A stretch of DNA of 9,578 nt from Spirochaetota bacterium (GTDB lineage: Bacteria > Spirochaetota > Spirochaetia > Treponematales > Breznakiellaceae), in NCBI GenBank assembly GCA_023406985.1, contig JAEXTK010000286.1, positions 1-9,578 of the forward strand, given 5' to 3'. The translations under genes were made by a program, and so were the position numbers. Positions 1 through 7,190 of the stretch are shown piece after piece (within the stretch, counting starts at the first letter, position 1; the number at the start of each line of letters is the position of its first letter). Under the pieces are notes generated by a model. The model saw nothing but the letters and a program-made list of their open reading frames with translations, did not search any database and was not told the origin of the DNA.

Positions 1-28
1 TATATATACAAAATCGATAGTATTCTAT

Positions 29-61
29 TTGACATACTTTTCGCATGCGTTAACCTATGAT
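29..61 (+). promoter_or_regulatory. Probable sigma-70-type promoter of the first chemoreceptor gene
   Basis: A perfect TTGACA lies at 29-34 in an AT-rich patch. The best -10 match, TATGAT at 56-61 (5 of 6 consensus bases), is 21 bp away, which is long. TAACCT at 51-56 is at 16 bp but matches only 3 of 6. The 8-bp palindrome CGCATGCG (42-49) sits in the spacer and could be an operator, but there is no independent support. The position of the -35 box argues against translation starting at the upstream ATG codons at 57 and 60, because no leader would be left. The exact -10 is uncertain. Confidence 0.5.
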
Positions 62-143
62 GAAAATTGATAAGGCGGCTCGCTTTCGCAGCCGAGCGGA
101 AGCGTTCGGAAATCGATCCCGCGGTTCGGCCCAAGGAGTAATC

Positions 144-1724
144 ATGAAAAACGTGAAGCTCTCGGTGAAACTCGTCGGCGGTTTTCTCCTCGTCTCCGCG
201 ATCACCTTAACCCTCGGATTGCTCGGTACCTTCTCGATTAACCGCCTCTCCGGCTATTTGGGCAATGTCGGCAGGAACCGCATCCCCGACCTCCTCTCGC
301 TCGGGACCATCAACCGGGCCCGGATGACGATTCGCGCCGAGACCATGGAGGCGTTTTCCTACGAGACCCAGATCGACTCGCAGCGGGGCCTACGCGCGAT
401 ATTGGCGCATAGGGAGGGAAGCTGGAAGACCGTGGACGACGCCTGGGCCGCGTTCCTCGCCGTTCCCCGCCAGAGCGATCGCGGGCGGATTCTCTTGGCG
501 GCGGCCAAGGAGGAGTACCTCGCCTGGAGGGAAATTTACGTAGACGTGGACCGGCTCATCGGCATGATCGCGGACGCCGTCGGTCCGGAGGAGAAGGCGG
601 CCCTCTACGCCGAATACCGGGCCCTCGTCGCCCGCATGGTCCCGATCTCCGACAAGTTCGGCGCGACGTGCGACGAGCTCACCGCGAATAACCTCAAAAA
701 CACGAACGGGATGATAGAGTCCTTCATGGTATCCTCGGCGGCGCTCACCCGGGTGAACCTCGCGGCCGTGGTCCTCGCCGTCATCCTGGCCCTCGCGCTC
801 GGCATCGCGCTCAGCCGGAGCATCAGCGGGTCCATGGCCCTCGGCGTGGATTTCGCGAAACGGCTCTCGGAAGGCGATCTCACCGCGGAGCTCTCCGTCG
901 TCCAGCGGGATGAGGTCGGCGTATTGGCCGATTCGCTCCGCACGATGCGGGATAGGCTCAGGGAGATCATGCGGGAGGTACGGGCCGCGGCGGTCGGCGT
1001 TTCCGGGGGCAGCCGACAAATCTCCACCACTGCCCAGATGCTTTCCCAGGGCGCGACCGAACAAGCCGCGAGCGCGGAAGAAGTATCGGCTTCGGTGGAA
1101 GAGCTGGCGGCGACGGTCAAGCAGAACGCCGACAGTTCGCTCGCGACCGAGAGCATCGCGACCGGCTCGGCCTCCGAAGCGGATGAGGGCGGCAAGGCCG
1201 TCCTCGAGGCGGTCGCGGCGATGAACCAGATCGCGTCCAAAATTTCGATCATCGACGAGATAGCCAGGCAGACCAACCTGCTCGCATTGAACGCCGCCAT
1301 AGAAGCCGCCCGCGCCGGCGAATCGGGGAAGGGCTTCGCGGTGGTCGCCGCGGAGGTACGTAAATTGGCGGAGCGCAGCCAGGGCGCGTCCGGGGAAATA
1401 AGCGAGCTCTCCCAGAACACGGCATCGACGGCCACGAGGGCGGGCGGAATCATCCAACGCATCGTCCCCGACATCCGAAAGACCGCCGACCTTATTCAAG
1501 AGATCTCCGGCGCTTCCCGCGAACAGAGCGCCGGCGTCGAACAGATCGCGAAGGCGATGACCCAGCTCGACACCATCATCCAGCAGAACGCGAGCGCGAG
1601 CGAGGAGATGGCCAGCATGGCGGAAGAACTCTCCGGCCAGGCGGAGCAACTTTCGCGGACCGTTTCGTTCTTCCGGCTCGATGCGGCGGGGGACTCCTCG
1701 GCGATCGCGTCCGCGCTCCCTTAA
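144..1724 (+). CDS. Methyl-accepting chemotaxis protein, 4-helix-bundle sensor (MCP 1)
   Basis: Transmembrane chemoreceptor of 526 aa that signals ligand state to the CheA kinase through CheW. Visible in order: TM1 at about residues 10-31, a periplasmic region of about 35-200 predicted helical (four-helix-bundle type), TM2 about 205-225, HAMP about 224-277, and a cytoplasmic coiled-coil signalling domain about 290-512. The hairpin tip is at 371-393 (DEIARQTNLLALNAAIEAA followed by RAGE). AASAEEVSAS at about 308-317 fits the methylation-site consensus with a central EE pair. The start is set at ATG 144 because AAGGAG (133-138) lies just upstream; the same frame is open from 57 but that ATG falls within the promoter. 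Compared with E. coli Tsr/Tar, seven residues are missing from each arm of the hairpin (34H-like length). The short tail after the signalling domain has no CheR-docking pentapeptide. The ligand cannot be told from sequence. A close paralogue lies directly downstream. Confidence 0.93.
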   Translation: MKNVKLSVKLVGGFLLVSAITLTLGLLGTFSINRLSGYLGNVGRNRIPDLLSLGTINRARMTIRAETMEAFSYETQIDSQRGLRAILAHREGSWKTVDDAWAAFLAVPRQSDRGRILLAAAKEEYLAWREIYVDVDRLIGMIADAVGPEEKAALYAEYRALVARMVPISDKFGATCDELTANNLKNTNGMIESFMVSSAALTRVNLAAVVLAVILALALGIALSRSISGSMALGVDFAKRLSEGDLTAELSVVQRDEVGVLADSLRTMRDRLREIMREVRAAAVGVSGGSRQISTTAQMLSQGATEQAASAEEVSASVEELAATVKQNADSSLATESIATGSASEADEGGKAVLEAVAAMNQIASKISIIDEIARQTNLLALNAAIEAARAGESGKGFAVVAAEVRKLAERSQGASGEISELSQNTASTATRAGGIIQRIVPDIRKTADLIQEISGASREQSAGVEQIAKAMTQLDTIIQQNASASEEMASMAEELSGQAEQLSRTVSFFRLDAAGDSSAIASALP

Positions 1725-1781
1725 GCGACATACCTACGCGGCTCGAATAAAGACTGAAGGAAGACGTTCCTAATCTTCGCC

Positions 1782-1799
1782 TTAAATAGATTAAATAGA
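1782..1799 (+). repeat. Tandem 9-bp direct repeat in the AT-rich region before MCP 2
   Basis: TTAAATAGA occurs twice head to tail (1782-1790 and 1791-1799), about 18 bp upstream of the -35 box of the second receptor gene. A similar TTAAATA recurs at 1839-1845 in the -10 region. The position fits an UP element for the RNA polymerase alpha subunit or a regulator site. In such AT-rich DNA chance similarity is possible, but two exact adjacent 9-mers are noticeable. Confidence 0.55.
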
Positions 1800-1808
1800 A
1801 ATAATAGA

Positions 1809-1837
1809 GATATTTGTTGACAACCCTTGATATTTGT
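1809..1837 (+). repeat. Spaced direct repeat GATATTTGT at the MCP 2 promoter
   Basis: GATATTTGT is present at 1809-1817 and again at 1829-1837, exactly 20 bp apart (about two helical turns). The copies flank and touch the TTGACA box: the first ends on its first T, and the second lies in the spacer. Two copies on the same DNA face over the polymerase footprint are what a repressor or activator operator could look like. No known regulator consensus is recognised. Confidence 0.5.
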
Positions 1838-1845
1838 GTTAAATA
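1817..1845 (+). promoter_or_regulatory. Sigma-70-type promoter of MCP 2-cheW
   Basis: Perfect TTGACA at 1817-1822, a 17-bp spacer, and TAAATA at 1840-1845 preceded by TG at 1837-1838, which gives an extended -10 form. Transcription would start near 1852, leaving a leader of about 34 nt before the GTG start. No convincing terminator separates this promoter from MCP 1, so read-through from upstream is also possible. Confidence 0.65.
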
Positions 1846-1877
1846 AATTAAAAACATCAGTACAGTAAATATCAAGG
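1825..1877 (+). promoter_or_regulatory. 11-bp inverted repeat whose right arm overlaps the MCP 2 ribosome binding site
   Basis: CCTTGATATTT (1825-1835) and AAATATCAAGG (1867-1877) are perfect inverse complements, and one further G-U pair (1836/1866) could form in RNA. The loop is about 31 nt. The right arm includes the first bases of the AAGGAGG Shine-Dalgarno (1874-1880). A transcript reading through from MCP 1 would contain both arms and could hide the SD. A transcript from the local promoter (start near 1852) would contain only the right arm and leave the SD free. The repeat may instead be a DNA operator. The repeat is seen; its role is inferred. Confidence 0.5.
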
Positions 1878-1885
1878 AGGACTCC

Positions 1886-3565
1886 GTGAAGATAGGCGGC
1901 AAATTGGTGCTCGCGTTCGTTTCGGTGGCATTGCTCGGCGCTGCGGTCGGCGTCGTCGGCGTCGTCAATATCCAGGCTATTTCAGCCGCGGATACCCTCA
2001 TGTATCGGAAGATGACGGTGCCCATCACCGATCTTCTGACCATCACCGAGTCCTTCCAGCGGGTGCGCGTGAATATCCGGGAGATGCTGTACGTCGAGGA
2101 CGCGGGAGAGATCGCGCGGTACGAGGATACGATCGACGGCCTCTCCGGCCTGATCGACGAAGCCTCGGCGTCCTACGAGAGCCGCCTCATCACCGCCGAC
2201 GGGCGGAAGCTCTACGAAACGTTCATCGCCGCGCGGGACGAGTATCGGTCGCAGTTGGAGAAATTCATCGACCTCAAGAAACGGGGCGAGGCGGAGGCGG
2301 CCCAGACCTTCCTCCACGACGTGTTGACGAAGACGGCGACCAAGGAACAGGAAGCCATCAACGTCATGGTCTCGGACAAGCTCCGTCAGGCGAAGGAGAC
2401 CGAGATGGCGAATACGCGGCTCGGGAATACCTCCACCCTCGTCATGCTCATCGGGGTCGTACTCGCGGCCGCGATCTCGATCGCGCTCGGCGTCCTCCTC
2501 TCGCGGTCCATCACGCGGCCGCTCGGTAGGGCGGTCGCCTTGCTCGGGGAGTTCGCCAAGGGCGATCTCCGCAGCGAGGTTCCGGCCGTCTACCTCAAGC
2601 GGTCCGACGAGATCGGCGAGGTCGCCGCGGCCCTCAAGGCGCTCTCCGAGGATCTCCGGAGGATCGTCGCCGAGATCCTCGCGGCGGCTGCCCAGCTCGC
2701 CGCCGGTTCGGAGGAAATCTCGTCCACGGCCCAGCAGCTGTCCCAGGGCGCGACGGAACAGGCCTCGAGCGCCGAGGAGGTATCCGCCTCCGTGGAGGAG
2801 ATGGCCGCGACGGTCAAGCAGAACTCGGACAACTCCCTCGCCACCGAGGGCATCGCCACCCGGTCGGCCACCGACGCGGACGGCGGCGGCAAGGCGGTCA
2901 TGGCGGCCGTGGAGGCCATCAAGCAGATCGCCTCCAAGATTTCCATCATCGACGAGATCGCGCGGCAGACGAACCTCCTGGCCCTCAACGCGGCCATCGA
3001 GGCGGCGCGCGCGGGGGAGGCGGGCAAAGGCTTCGCCGTGGTGGCGAGCGAGGTCCGCAAGCTCGCGGAACGGAGCCAGAACGCTTCCGGCGAGATCGGG
3101 GATCTCTCAGCGGCCACCGTGGAATCGGCGACCAAGGCCGGCGAGGTCATCCAGAACATCGTCCCGGATATCCGGAAGACGTCCGAACTCGTCCAGGAGA
3201 TTTCGAGCGCGTCGAGCGAACAGAGCGCCGGCGTGGAGCAGATCGCCAAGGCGATGACCCAGCTCGACACGATCATCCAGCAGAACGCGAGCGCGAGCGA
3301 GGAGATGGCGAGCATGGCGGAGGAACTCTCCGGTCAGGCGGAACAGCTTTCGCAGACCATGTCCTTCTTCAAGCTCGGCGACGCGGAGACCGCCCGGGGA
3401 ACGACCCAGGGCGCCCCGCGCCGCGCCGGCGTCGCGCGCCTCCCGAGGAAGACGGCGTCCCTTCCGCCCGCGGTCAAACAGGGGATTCCGCCGAAGGCTC
3501 CGACGGCGATCACGGTCGCCCGGGACGTATCCGAAGCGAACGACGACGAATTCGAGGCCTTTTGA
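1886..3565 (+). CDS. Methyl-accepting chemotaxis protein, 4-helix-bundle sensor with pentapeptide tail (MCP 2)
   Basis: Transmembrane chemoreceptor of 559 aa. TM1 about residues 7-29; periplasmic four-helix-bundle domain about 32-180, with a motif rich in QRVRVNIREML near 58-68 typical of the 4HB_MCP family; TM2 about 184-205; HAMP about 206-260; signalling domain about 270-497 with its tip at 356-378. AAGGAGG at 1874-1880 is 5 nt before a GTG start, which fixes the start codon. The signalling domain is nearly identical to MCP 1, while the sensor domain is not, so ligands probably differ. After the signalling domain comes a proline/basic linker of about 57 residues ending EFEAF. This fits the x-[HFYW]-x-x-[HFYW] pattern of the CheR/CheB-docking pentapeptide (NWETF in E. 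coli). The TGA stop overlaps the cheW ATG, implying one transcript and coupled translation. Confidence 0.94.
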   Translation: MKIGGKLVLAFVSVALLGAAVGVVGVVNIQAISAADTLMYRKMTVPITDLLTITESFQRVRVNIREMLYVEDAGEIARYEDTIDGLSGLIDEASASYESRLITADGRKLYETFIAARDEYRSQLEKFIDLKKRGEAEAAQTFLHDVLTKTATKEQEAINVMVSDKLRQAKETEMANTRLGNTSTLVMLIGVVLAAAISIALGVLLSRSITRPLGRAVALLGEFAKGDLRSEVPAVYLKRSDEIGEVAAALKALSEDLRRIVAEILAAAAQLAAGSEEISSTAQQLSQGATEQASSAEEVSASVEEMAATVKQNSDNSLATEGIATRSATDADGGGKAVMAAVEAIKQIASKISIIDEIARQTNLLALNAAIEAARAGEAGKGFAVVASEVRKLAERSQNASGEIGDLSAATVESATKAGEVIQNIVPDIRKTSELVQEISSASSEQSAGVEQIAKAMTQLDTIIQQNASASEEMASMAEELSGQAEQLSQTMSFFKLGDAETARGTTQGAPRRAGVARLPRKTASLPPAVKQGIPPKAPTAITVARDVSEANDDEFEAF

Positions 3566-4053
3566 TGAAACGCGATCAAGCCGATAACCAGTTCCTCACC
3601 TTCGTCCTGGACGGCGAAACGTACGCGGTGCCGGTGGGCAAGGTCAGGGAAGTGCTCGAGTACGTGAAGCCGAGCAAGCTGCCGCGGACCGGCCCGGAGA
3701 TGAAAGGGATCATCAACGTCCGCGGGGCCGGCATACCGGTCATCGATCTCCGCGTGAAACTCGCCTTGGGCGAGGCGCCGATCGCGAAGGACACGGCGAT
3801 CATCGTCATGGAGGTCCGGGACGCCGACGGCCGGCAACGCGTCCTCGGCGCGCTCGCGGACGCCGTCCACGAGGTCGTCGAGCTGCCCCACGAACAGATG
3901 GAGGAGGCGTCCAAATTCGGCTCCGCCATCGATATGAGTTTCATCCGGAGCGTGGGGAAGCGCGACGGCGCCTTCGTCATCGTGCTCGACATCGACCGGG
4001 TCCTCGGGGAGGAAGCGGGAGGCGCCGAGGCGACGCTCGAGGACGTCGACTAG
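3565..4053 (+). CDS. cheW: Chemotaxis coupling protein CheW
   Basis: Cytoplasmic adaptor of 162 aa that links receptors to the CheA kinase in the chemosensory array. Its length is normal for a single-domain CheW. It shows the expected pattern: FLTFVLDGETYAVPV at 10-24, KVREVLEY at 26-33, LP.....MKGIINVRG around 39-54, with R53 aligning to the conserved arginine of E. coli CheW, then IPVIDLR at 57-63 and a second beta-rich half to about 147. A short acidic tail follows. ATG 3565 shares its A with the TGA of MCP 2 (TGATG), with GAGG at 3554-3557 as SD. An in-frame TTG at 3562 is an unlikely start. No cheA, cheR, cheB or cheY is in the window, so this looks like a receptor-adaptor module that feeds a kinase encoded elsewhere. 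The stop codon overlaps the stop of the opposing gene. Confidence 0.95.
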   Translation: MKRDQADNQFLTFVLDGETYAVPVGKVREVLEYVKPSKLPRTGPEMKGIINVRGAGIPVIDLRVKLALGEAPIAKDTAIIVMEVRDADGRQRVLGALADAVHEVVELPHEQMEEASKFGSAIDMSFIRSVGKRDGAFVIVLDIDRVLGEEAGGAEATLEDVD

Positions 4054-5978
4054 TACCGCCGTTCGCGGATGACCTCCGTGGCGGTCTCCGCGGGGAAGAC
4101 CTCCTCGGAGGTGATGATGCGGGTGGGGAGGTCGACGCCGTCCATGTAATCCTGGACCACCTTCATGAGTTGGGGGCCGAGGAGGGGCGTGCACTCGACG
4201 GTGCAGTTGAGCTTGCCCGCGATCATCGCCCGGAAGGCTTCGCGTACGGCGTCCACGGAGACGATGACGATGTCTTTCCCGGGCACGATGCCCGCCTCCT
4301 CCATGGCCTCGATGGCGCCCAAGGCCATGTCATCGTTGTGGGCGAACAGGACGTCGATGCGCTCGCGCTCGGTGGCGAGTATCTCCCGCATCCGGTCGCG
4401 GCCCTGATCCAGATAGAAGTTGGCGACCTCCGAGCGCACGATTCGGTAGGCCGGATGGGCGGCGAGGGTCGTCTCGAAGCCGACCTTCCGGTCCAGGGCC
4501 GGGGCCGAACCCTCGGTGCCGCGGAGCTCCACGATGCGGACCGTGCCGTCCACGGTGCTGCGTCCGCGCATGTAGCCGAGGAGCCAGCGCGCGGCCCGGC
4601 GGCCTTCCTCCGTGAAGTCGGACCCGACGAAGGTGGTCCACAGCGACTCGTCCTTGAGATTCACCTCGCGGTCGGAGAGGATGACGGGTATGCCGGCCTC
4701 CTTCGCTTCGGTGAGGACCTCCTCCCAGCCGCGTTCCACGATGGGGGAGAAGGCGATGACGTCCAGGCCGCGGCGGATGAAGGACCGGATCGCCTCGATC
4801 TGGACCTCCTGGCGCTGTTTCCCGTCCTCGAAGTAGAGGTCGATGCCGGCTTCCCGCGCCGCTTCCACGATGGACCGCGTGTTCGCGATCCTCCAGCGGC
4901 TCTCGCTGCCGACCTGGGCGAAGCCGAGCCGGATGGGCCGGTTCCGCGCTTTCGGCCGCACCGGCGCCGCCGACGTGGGCGGGTAGGTCTGCTGGGCCAA
5001 GTTGGTCCGGGCGGTCACCTTCCGGGTCCGCAGGTAAATCTTCTTCGGGATGCCCGCCTTCTTGTCCAGGATATCGACGGCGTAGGCCACCGCCTCCTTT
5101 CCGCCCGTGGGGCAGATGAAGGTCGCGGAGAGCACCCCGCGGCGCACGAGGTCCAAGCCGCCGTTCGGGCCCTCCAGGCCGTCCACGCCGATGATGTCGA
5201 TGTTGGAGAGGCCCGCGCGGTGGGCGGCCAAGGCCGCGCCGTAGGCCATGGCGTCGTTCTGCGCCACCACGGCGTCGGGCGCCTTCTGGGTGGAGAACCG
5301 TTCGAAGAGGAGGTCCTCCGCCCGGTCCCGGAGCCAGTCCGCGGTCACGGGGGGCGCGATGACGATGGACGGATAGCGCGCGATCTCCTCCCGGAGGCTT
5401 TCGCTGCGGGCTTCGGCGGGCGGGGAACCGGACCGGCCCTGCACCTCCAGCACGGTGCCGCCGCGGCCGCCGAGCAGGTCCGAAACGTAGCGGCCGGTCT
5501 CCCGGCCGATGAGGCCGTTGTCGGGGCCGATGTAGAGGCTGTAGTCGTACCCTTCGACGTCGCGGTCCAGGACGATGACGGGGACCTGGCGGTAGGCTTC
5601 CGCCACCACCGGCGTCAGGGCCGCGGATTCCGTCGGGGAGATGATGAGCAGATCGATGCCGTAGGCGAGCAGCTTGCGGACGTCGGCGACCTGGCGCTCG
5701 CTCGAGTCCACCGCGTCGGCGACCACGATCCGCATGTCCGGGTATTTGGCCGCCTCGCTCTTGATCTCCGCCGTCATCGCGATGCGCCACGGCTCGGAGA
5801 GGTTCGCCTGGGAGACGCCGATGAGCCGCCGCACGCCTTCCTTCGCGCGCCTCGTCTCCTCCCCGCGGTCCGGGGGGTTCATGGCCGCGGTCACCACGAG
5901 CCCCGCGACGAGGGCCGCACTGATGGAGGCGATGAAGGCGAGGATGATGAAGATGGAGAGGCGCGAGGGGAGCCTCAT
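4050..5978 (-). CDS. Membrane-anchored tandem sugar-binding protein (two periplasmic-binding-protein domains, second YtfQ-like)
   Basis: Protein of 642 aa with an N-terminal hydrophobic segment (about 8-32) and no lipobox cysteine, so probably a signal anchor holding two periplasmic domains. Domain 1 (about 50-328) and domain 2 (about 348-638) are each a full-length type I sugar-binding fold (Peripla_BP_4/RbsB class), joined by a Pro/Ala/Arg linker at about 329-347. Domain 2 closely resembles E. coli YtfQ, the galactofuranose-binding protein: GFAQVGSESRWRIA, GWEEVLTEAKEAGIPVILSD, AHNDDMALGAIEAM. Likely ligand-contact positions persist in both halves: W64/R65, R139, N241 and D266 in the first; W362/R363, R437, N548 and D576 in the second. 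Most family members have one domain, are soluble, and sit next to ABC permease genes; here neither holds. The ATG overlaps the regulator stop (ATGA), with GGAGG at 5992-5988. A sensory role with the upstream kinase is inferred. The sugar is not known. Confidence 0.88.
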   Translation of the reverse strand: MRLPSRLSIFIILAFIASISAALVAGLVVTAAMNPPDRGEETRRAKEGVRRLIGVSQANLSEPWRIAMTAEIKSEAAKYPDMRIVVADAVDSSERQVADVRKLLAYGIDLLIISPTESAALTPVVAEAYRQVPVIVLDRDVEGYDYSLYIGPDNGLIGRETGRYVSDLLGGRGGTVLEVQGRSGSPPAEARSESLREEIARYPSIVIAPPVTADWLRDRAEDLLFERFSTQKAPDAVVAQNDAMAYGAALAAHRAGLSNIDIIGVDGLEGPNGGLDLVRRGVLSATFICPTGGKEAVAYAVDILDKKAGIPKKIYLRTRKVTARTNLAQQTYPPTSAAPVRPKARNRPIRLGFAQVGSESRWRIANTRSIVEAAREAGIDLYFEDGKQRQEVQIEAIRSFIRRGLDVIAFSPIVERGWEEVLTEAKEAGIPVILSDREVNLKDESLWTTFVGSDFTEEGRRAARWLLGYMRGRSTVDGTVRIVELRGTEGSAPALDRKVGFETTLAAHPAYRIVRSEVANFYLDQGRDRMREILATERERIDVLFAHNDDMALGAIEAMEEAGIVPGKDIVIVSVDAVREAFRAMIAGKLNCTVECTPLLGPQLMKVVQDYMDGVDLPTRIITSEEVFPAETATEVIRERRY

Positions 5979-7189
5979 TTCGCGCTTCCTCCTTTCTTGT
6001 ACTCGGTCGGGCTGACGCCGAGGACTTTGCGGAAGGCCCGGCTGAAGTAGTGCTGGCTCCGGTACCCGACGCGATCGGCCACCTCGAAGACCTTGACCGT
6101 GGGATCGGCCATGAGCTTGAGCGCCTTGTTGATCCGGGCCCGCGTGAGGTACTCCACGAAGGAGAAGCCCGTCGATTGCTTCATGAGGCGGGAAAGGTAC
6201 CCGGGGCTGATCTGGATCTCGGCGGCCGTCTCCTCGAGCGAGAGGTCGGGGTTGGCGCAGTGCTTCTCTATGTAGCTCTGGGCGAGGAGGACGAAGGCCT
6301 CGTAGCTGCCTCTCCGCGCCACTTCCGCCGCCGCGTCTTCGTAGGCCTCGCTCACCGAGCGGGCGGGGGCCGCGCCGTCCGAACCCGCGCGGACCGTCGC
6401 GACGATGGGCGTCTGGTGCGTGGAGTCCTCCACCGCGCGCTCGATGGTCTCCACCGCGGCCGCGATCGTGGCGTCGTCGGCCTCGGAGAGGGCGACGATG
6501 TTCTCCGAGGAGTCGATGACCACGAGGGCTTTTCCGGCGAAGGCCTCTTCCACGATGGACTTGACGGCGTAGGTCATGAGGCGGCGGTAGCCTTCCTTGA
6601 GCGTCCCCACGCTCATGACGCGTTCCACGATGTGGACCACGGTCACCGCGGGAGTGCGGGGGAGGCCGAGGGAGAGGAAGGACGCCGATTCCTGGATCTC
6701 GGTGAGGGACAGGGCTCCCGAGATCCAATCGCGGAGGAAGGCTTCCCTGAGCGCGCCCATGTTCTCCGCGAGGCGCTCCCGCGCCCAGGCCACGTACTTA
6801 TCGGCTTCCCGCCGCATGGAGAGCTCCGCCTTGGCGCGGTCGAGCGTCTTGCGGATCTGCTCCTCCGTCACCGGTTTGAGCAGGAAATCGAAGACCTTGA
6901 GCGACAGGGCTTTCCGGGCGTACTCGAATTCGTCGTGGCCGGTCACCACGATCACGATCCAGTCGCGCCCGAACGTCCCGAGGCGTTCGGCGAGCTCCAG
7001 GCCGTTGATGAACGGCATCCGGATGTCGATGAAGAGGACGTCGGGGGAGGTCTCGCGCGCCTGTTCGAGGGCGGCTTCGCCGTCCTCGGCCTCGGCCACG
7101 ACCTGCGTCTCCGGATCGATGCGCTCGATGAGGGCTTTGAGTCCGCGGCGGATCTTGGGTTCGTCGTCGGCGATCAGGACCTTCCACAT
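5975..7189 (-). CDS. YesN-type response regulator, receiver plus AraC DNA-binding domain
   Basis: Cytoplasmic transcription regulator of 404 aa. Receiver domain about 1-120, with the acidic pocket D8/D9, phospho-acceptor D55 (in LFIDIRMP), T83 and K105 all present, so phosphorylation should be possible. Residues about 125-300 form a weakly conserved central region usual for YesN-type regulators. The AraC-family domain occupies about 306-404, with two helix-turn-helix units around 328-341 and 374-391 (VGYRSQHYFSRAFRK), close to the family consensus. Members usually activate sugar uptake or polysaccharide-use genes. The target genes are not visible here, though autoregulation from the 9102-9260 region is plausible. 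Start ATG 7189 is one base after the kinase stop, with AGGAGG at 7204-7199 inside the last kinase codons. The stop overlaps the next gene by 4 nt (ATGA). Confidence 0.95.
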   Translation of the reverse strand: MWKVLIADDEPKIRRGLKALIERIDPETQVVAEAEDGEAALEQARETSPDVLFIDIRMPFINGLELAERLGTFGRDWIVIVVTGHDEFEYARKALSLKVFDFLLKPVTEEQIRKTLDRAKAELSMRREADKYVAWARERLAENMGALREAFLRDWISGALSLTEIQESASFLSLGLPRTPAVTVVHIVERVMSVGTLKEGYRRLMTYAVKSIVEEAFAGKALVVIDSSENIVALSEADDATIAAAVETIERAVEDSTHQTPIVATVRAGSDGAAPARSVSEAYEDAAAEVARRGSYEAFVLLAQSYIEKHCANPDLSLEETAAEIQISPGYLSRLMKQSTGFSFVEYLTRARINKALKLMADPTVKVFEVADRVGYRSQHYFSRAFRKVLGVSPTEYKKGGSAK

Positions 7190-7190
7190 C

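Noticed and set aside
57..143. N-terminal extension of MCP 1 to the ATG at 57
   Set aside because: The ATG at 57 sits inside the promoter region without a leader or SD, the added 29 residues are polar and not receptor-like, and ATG 144 has a good AAGGAG.
390..1649. Minus-strand open frames across the two receptor genes
   Set aside because: They are antisense to strongly conserved chemoreceptor signalling domains and have no SD or family resemblance.
1751..1790. Possible terminator after MCP 1 (AAGGAAGA pairing with TCTTCGCCTT)
   Set aside because: The stem needs a 2-nt bulge and is followed by A-rich rather than U-rich sequence, so it does not look like an intrinsic terminator.
4170..6050. 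Long + strand open frame of 626 codons opposite the sugar-binding protein
   Set aside because: Composition is rich in D, G, R, H and A, as expected from antisense of a GC-rich gene; no domain is visible, and the opposite strand encodes a clear two-domain protein.
5979..6728. Extension of the sugar-binding protein frame upstream to 6728
   Set aside because: This part is an out-of-frame shadow of the response regulator; the true start is the SD-preceded ATG at 5978, followed by a signal-anchor sequence.
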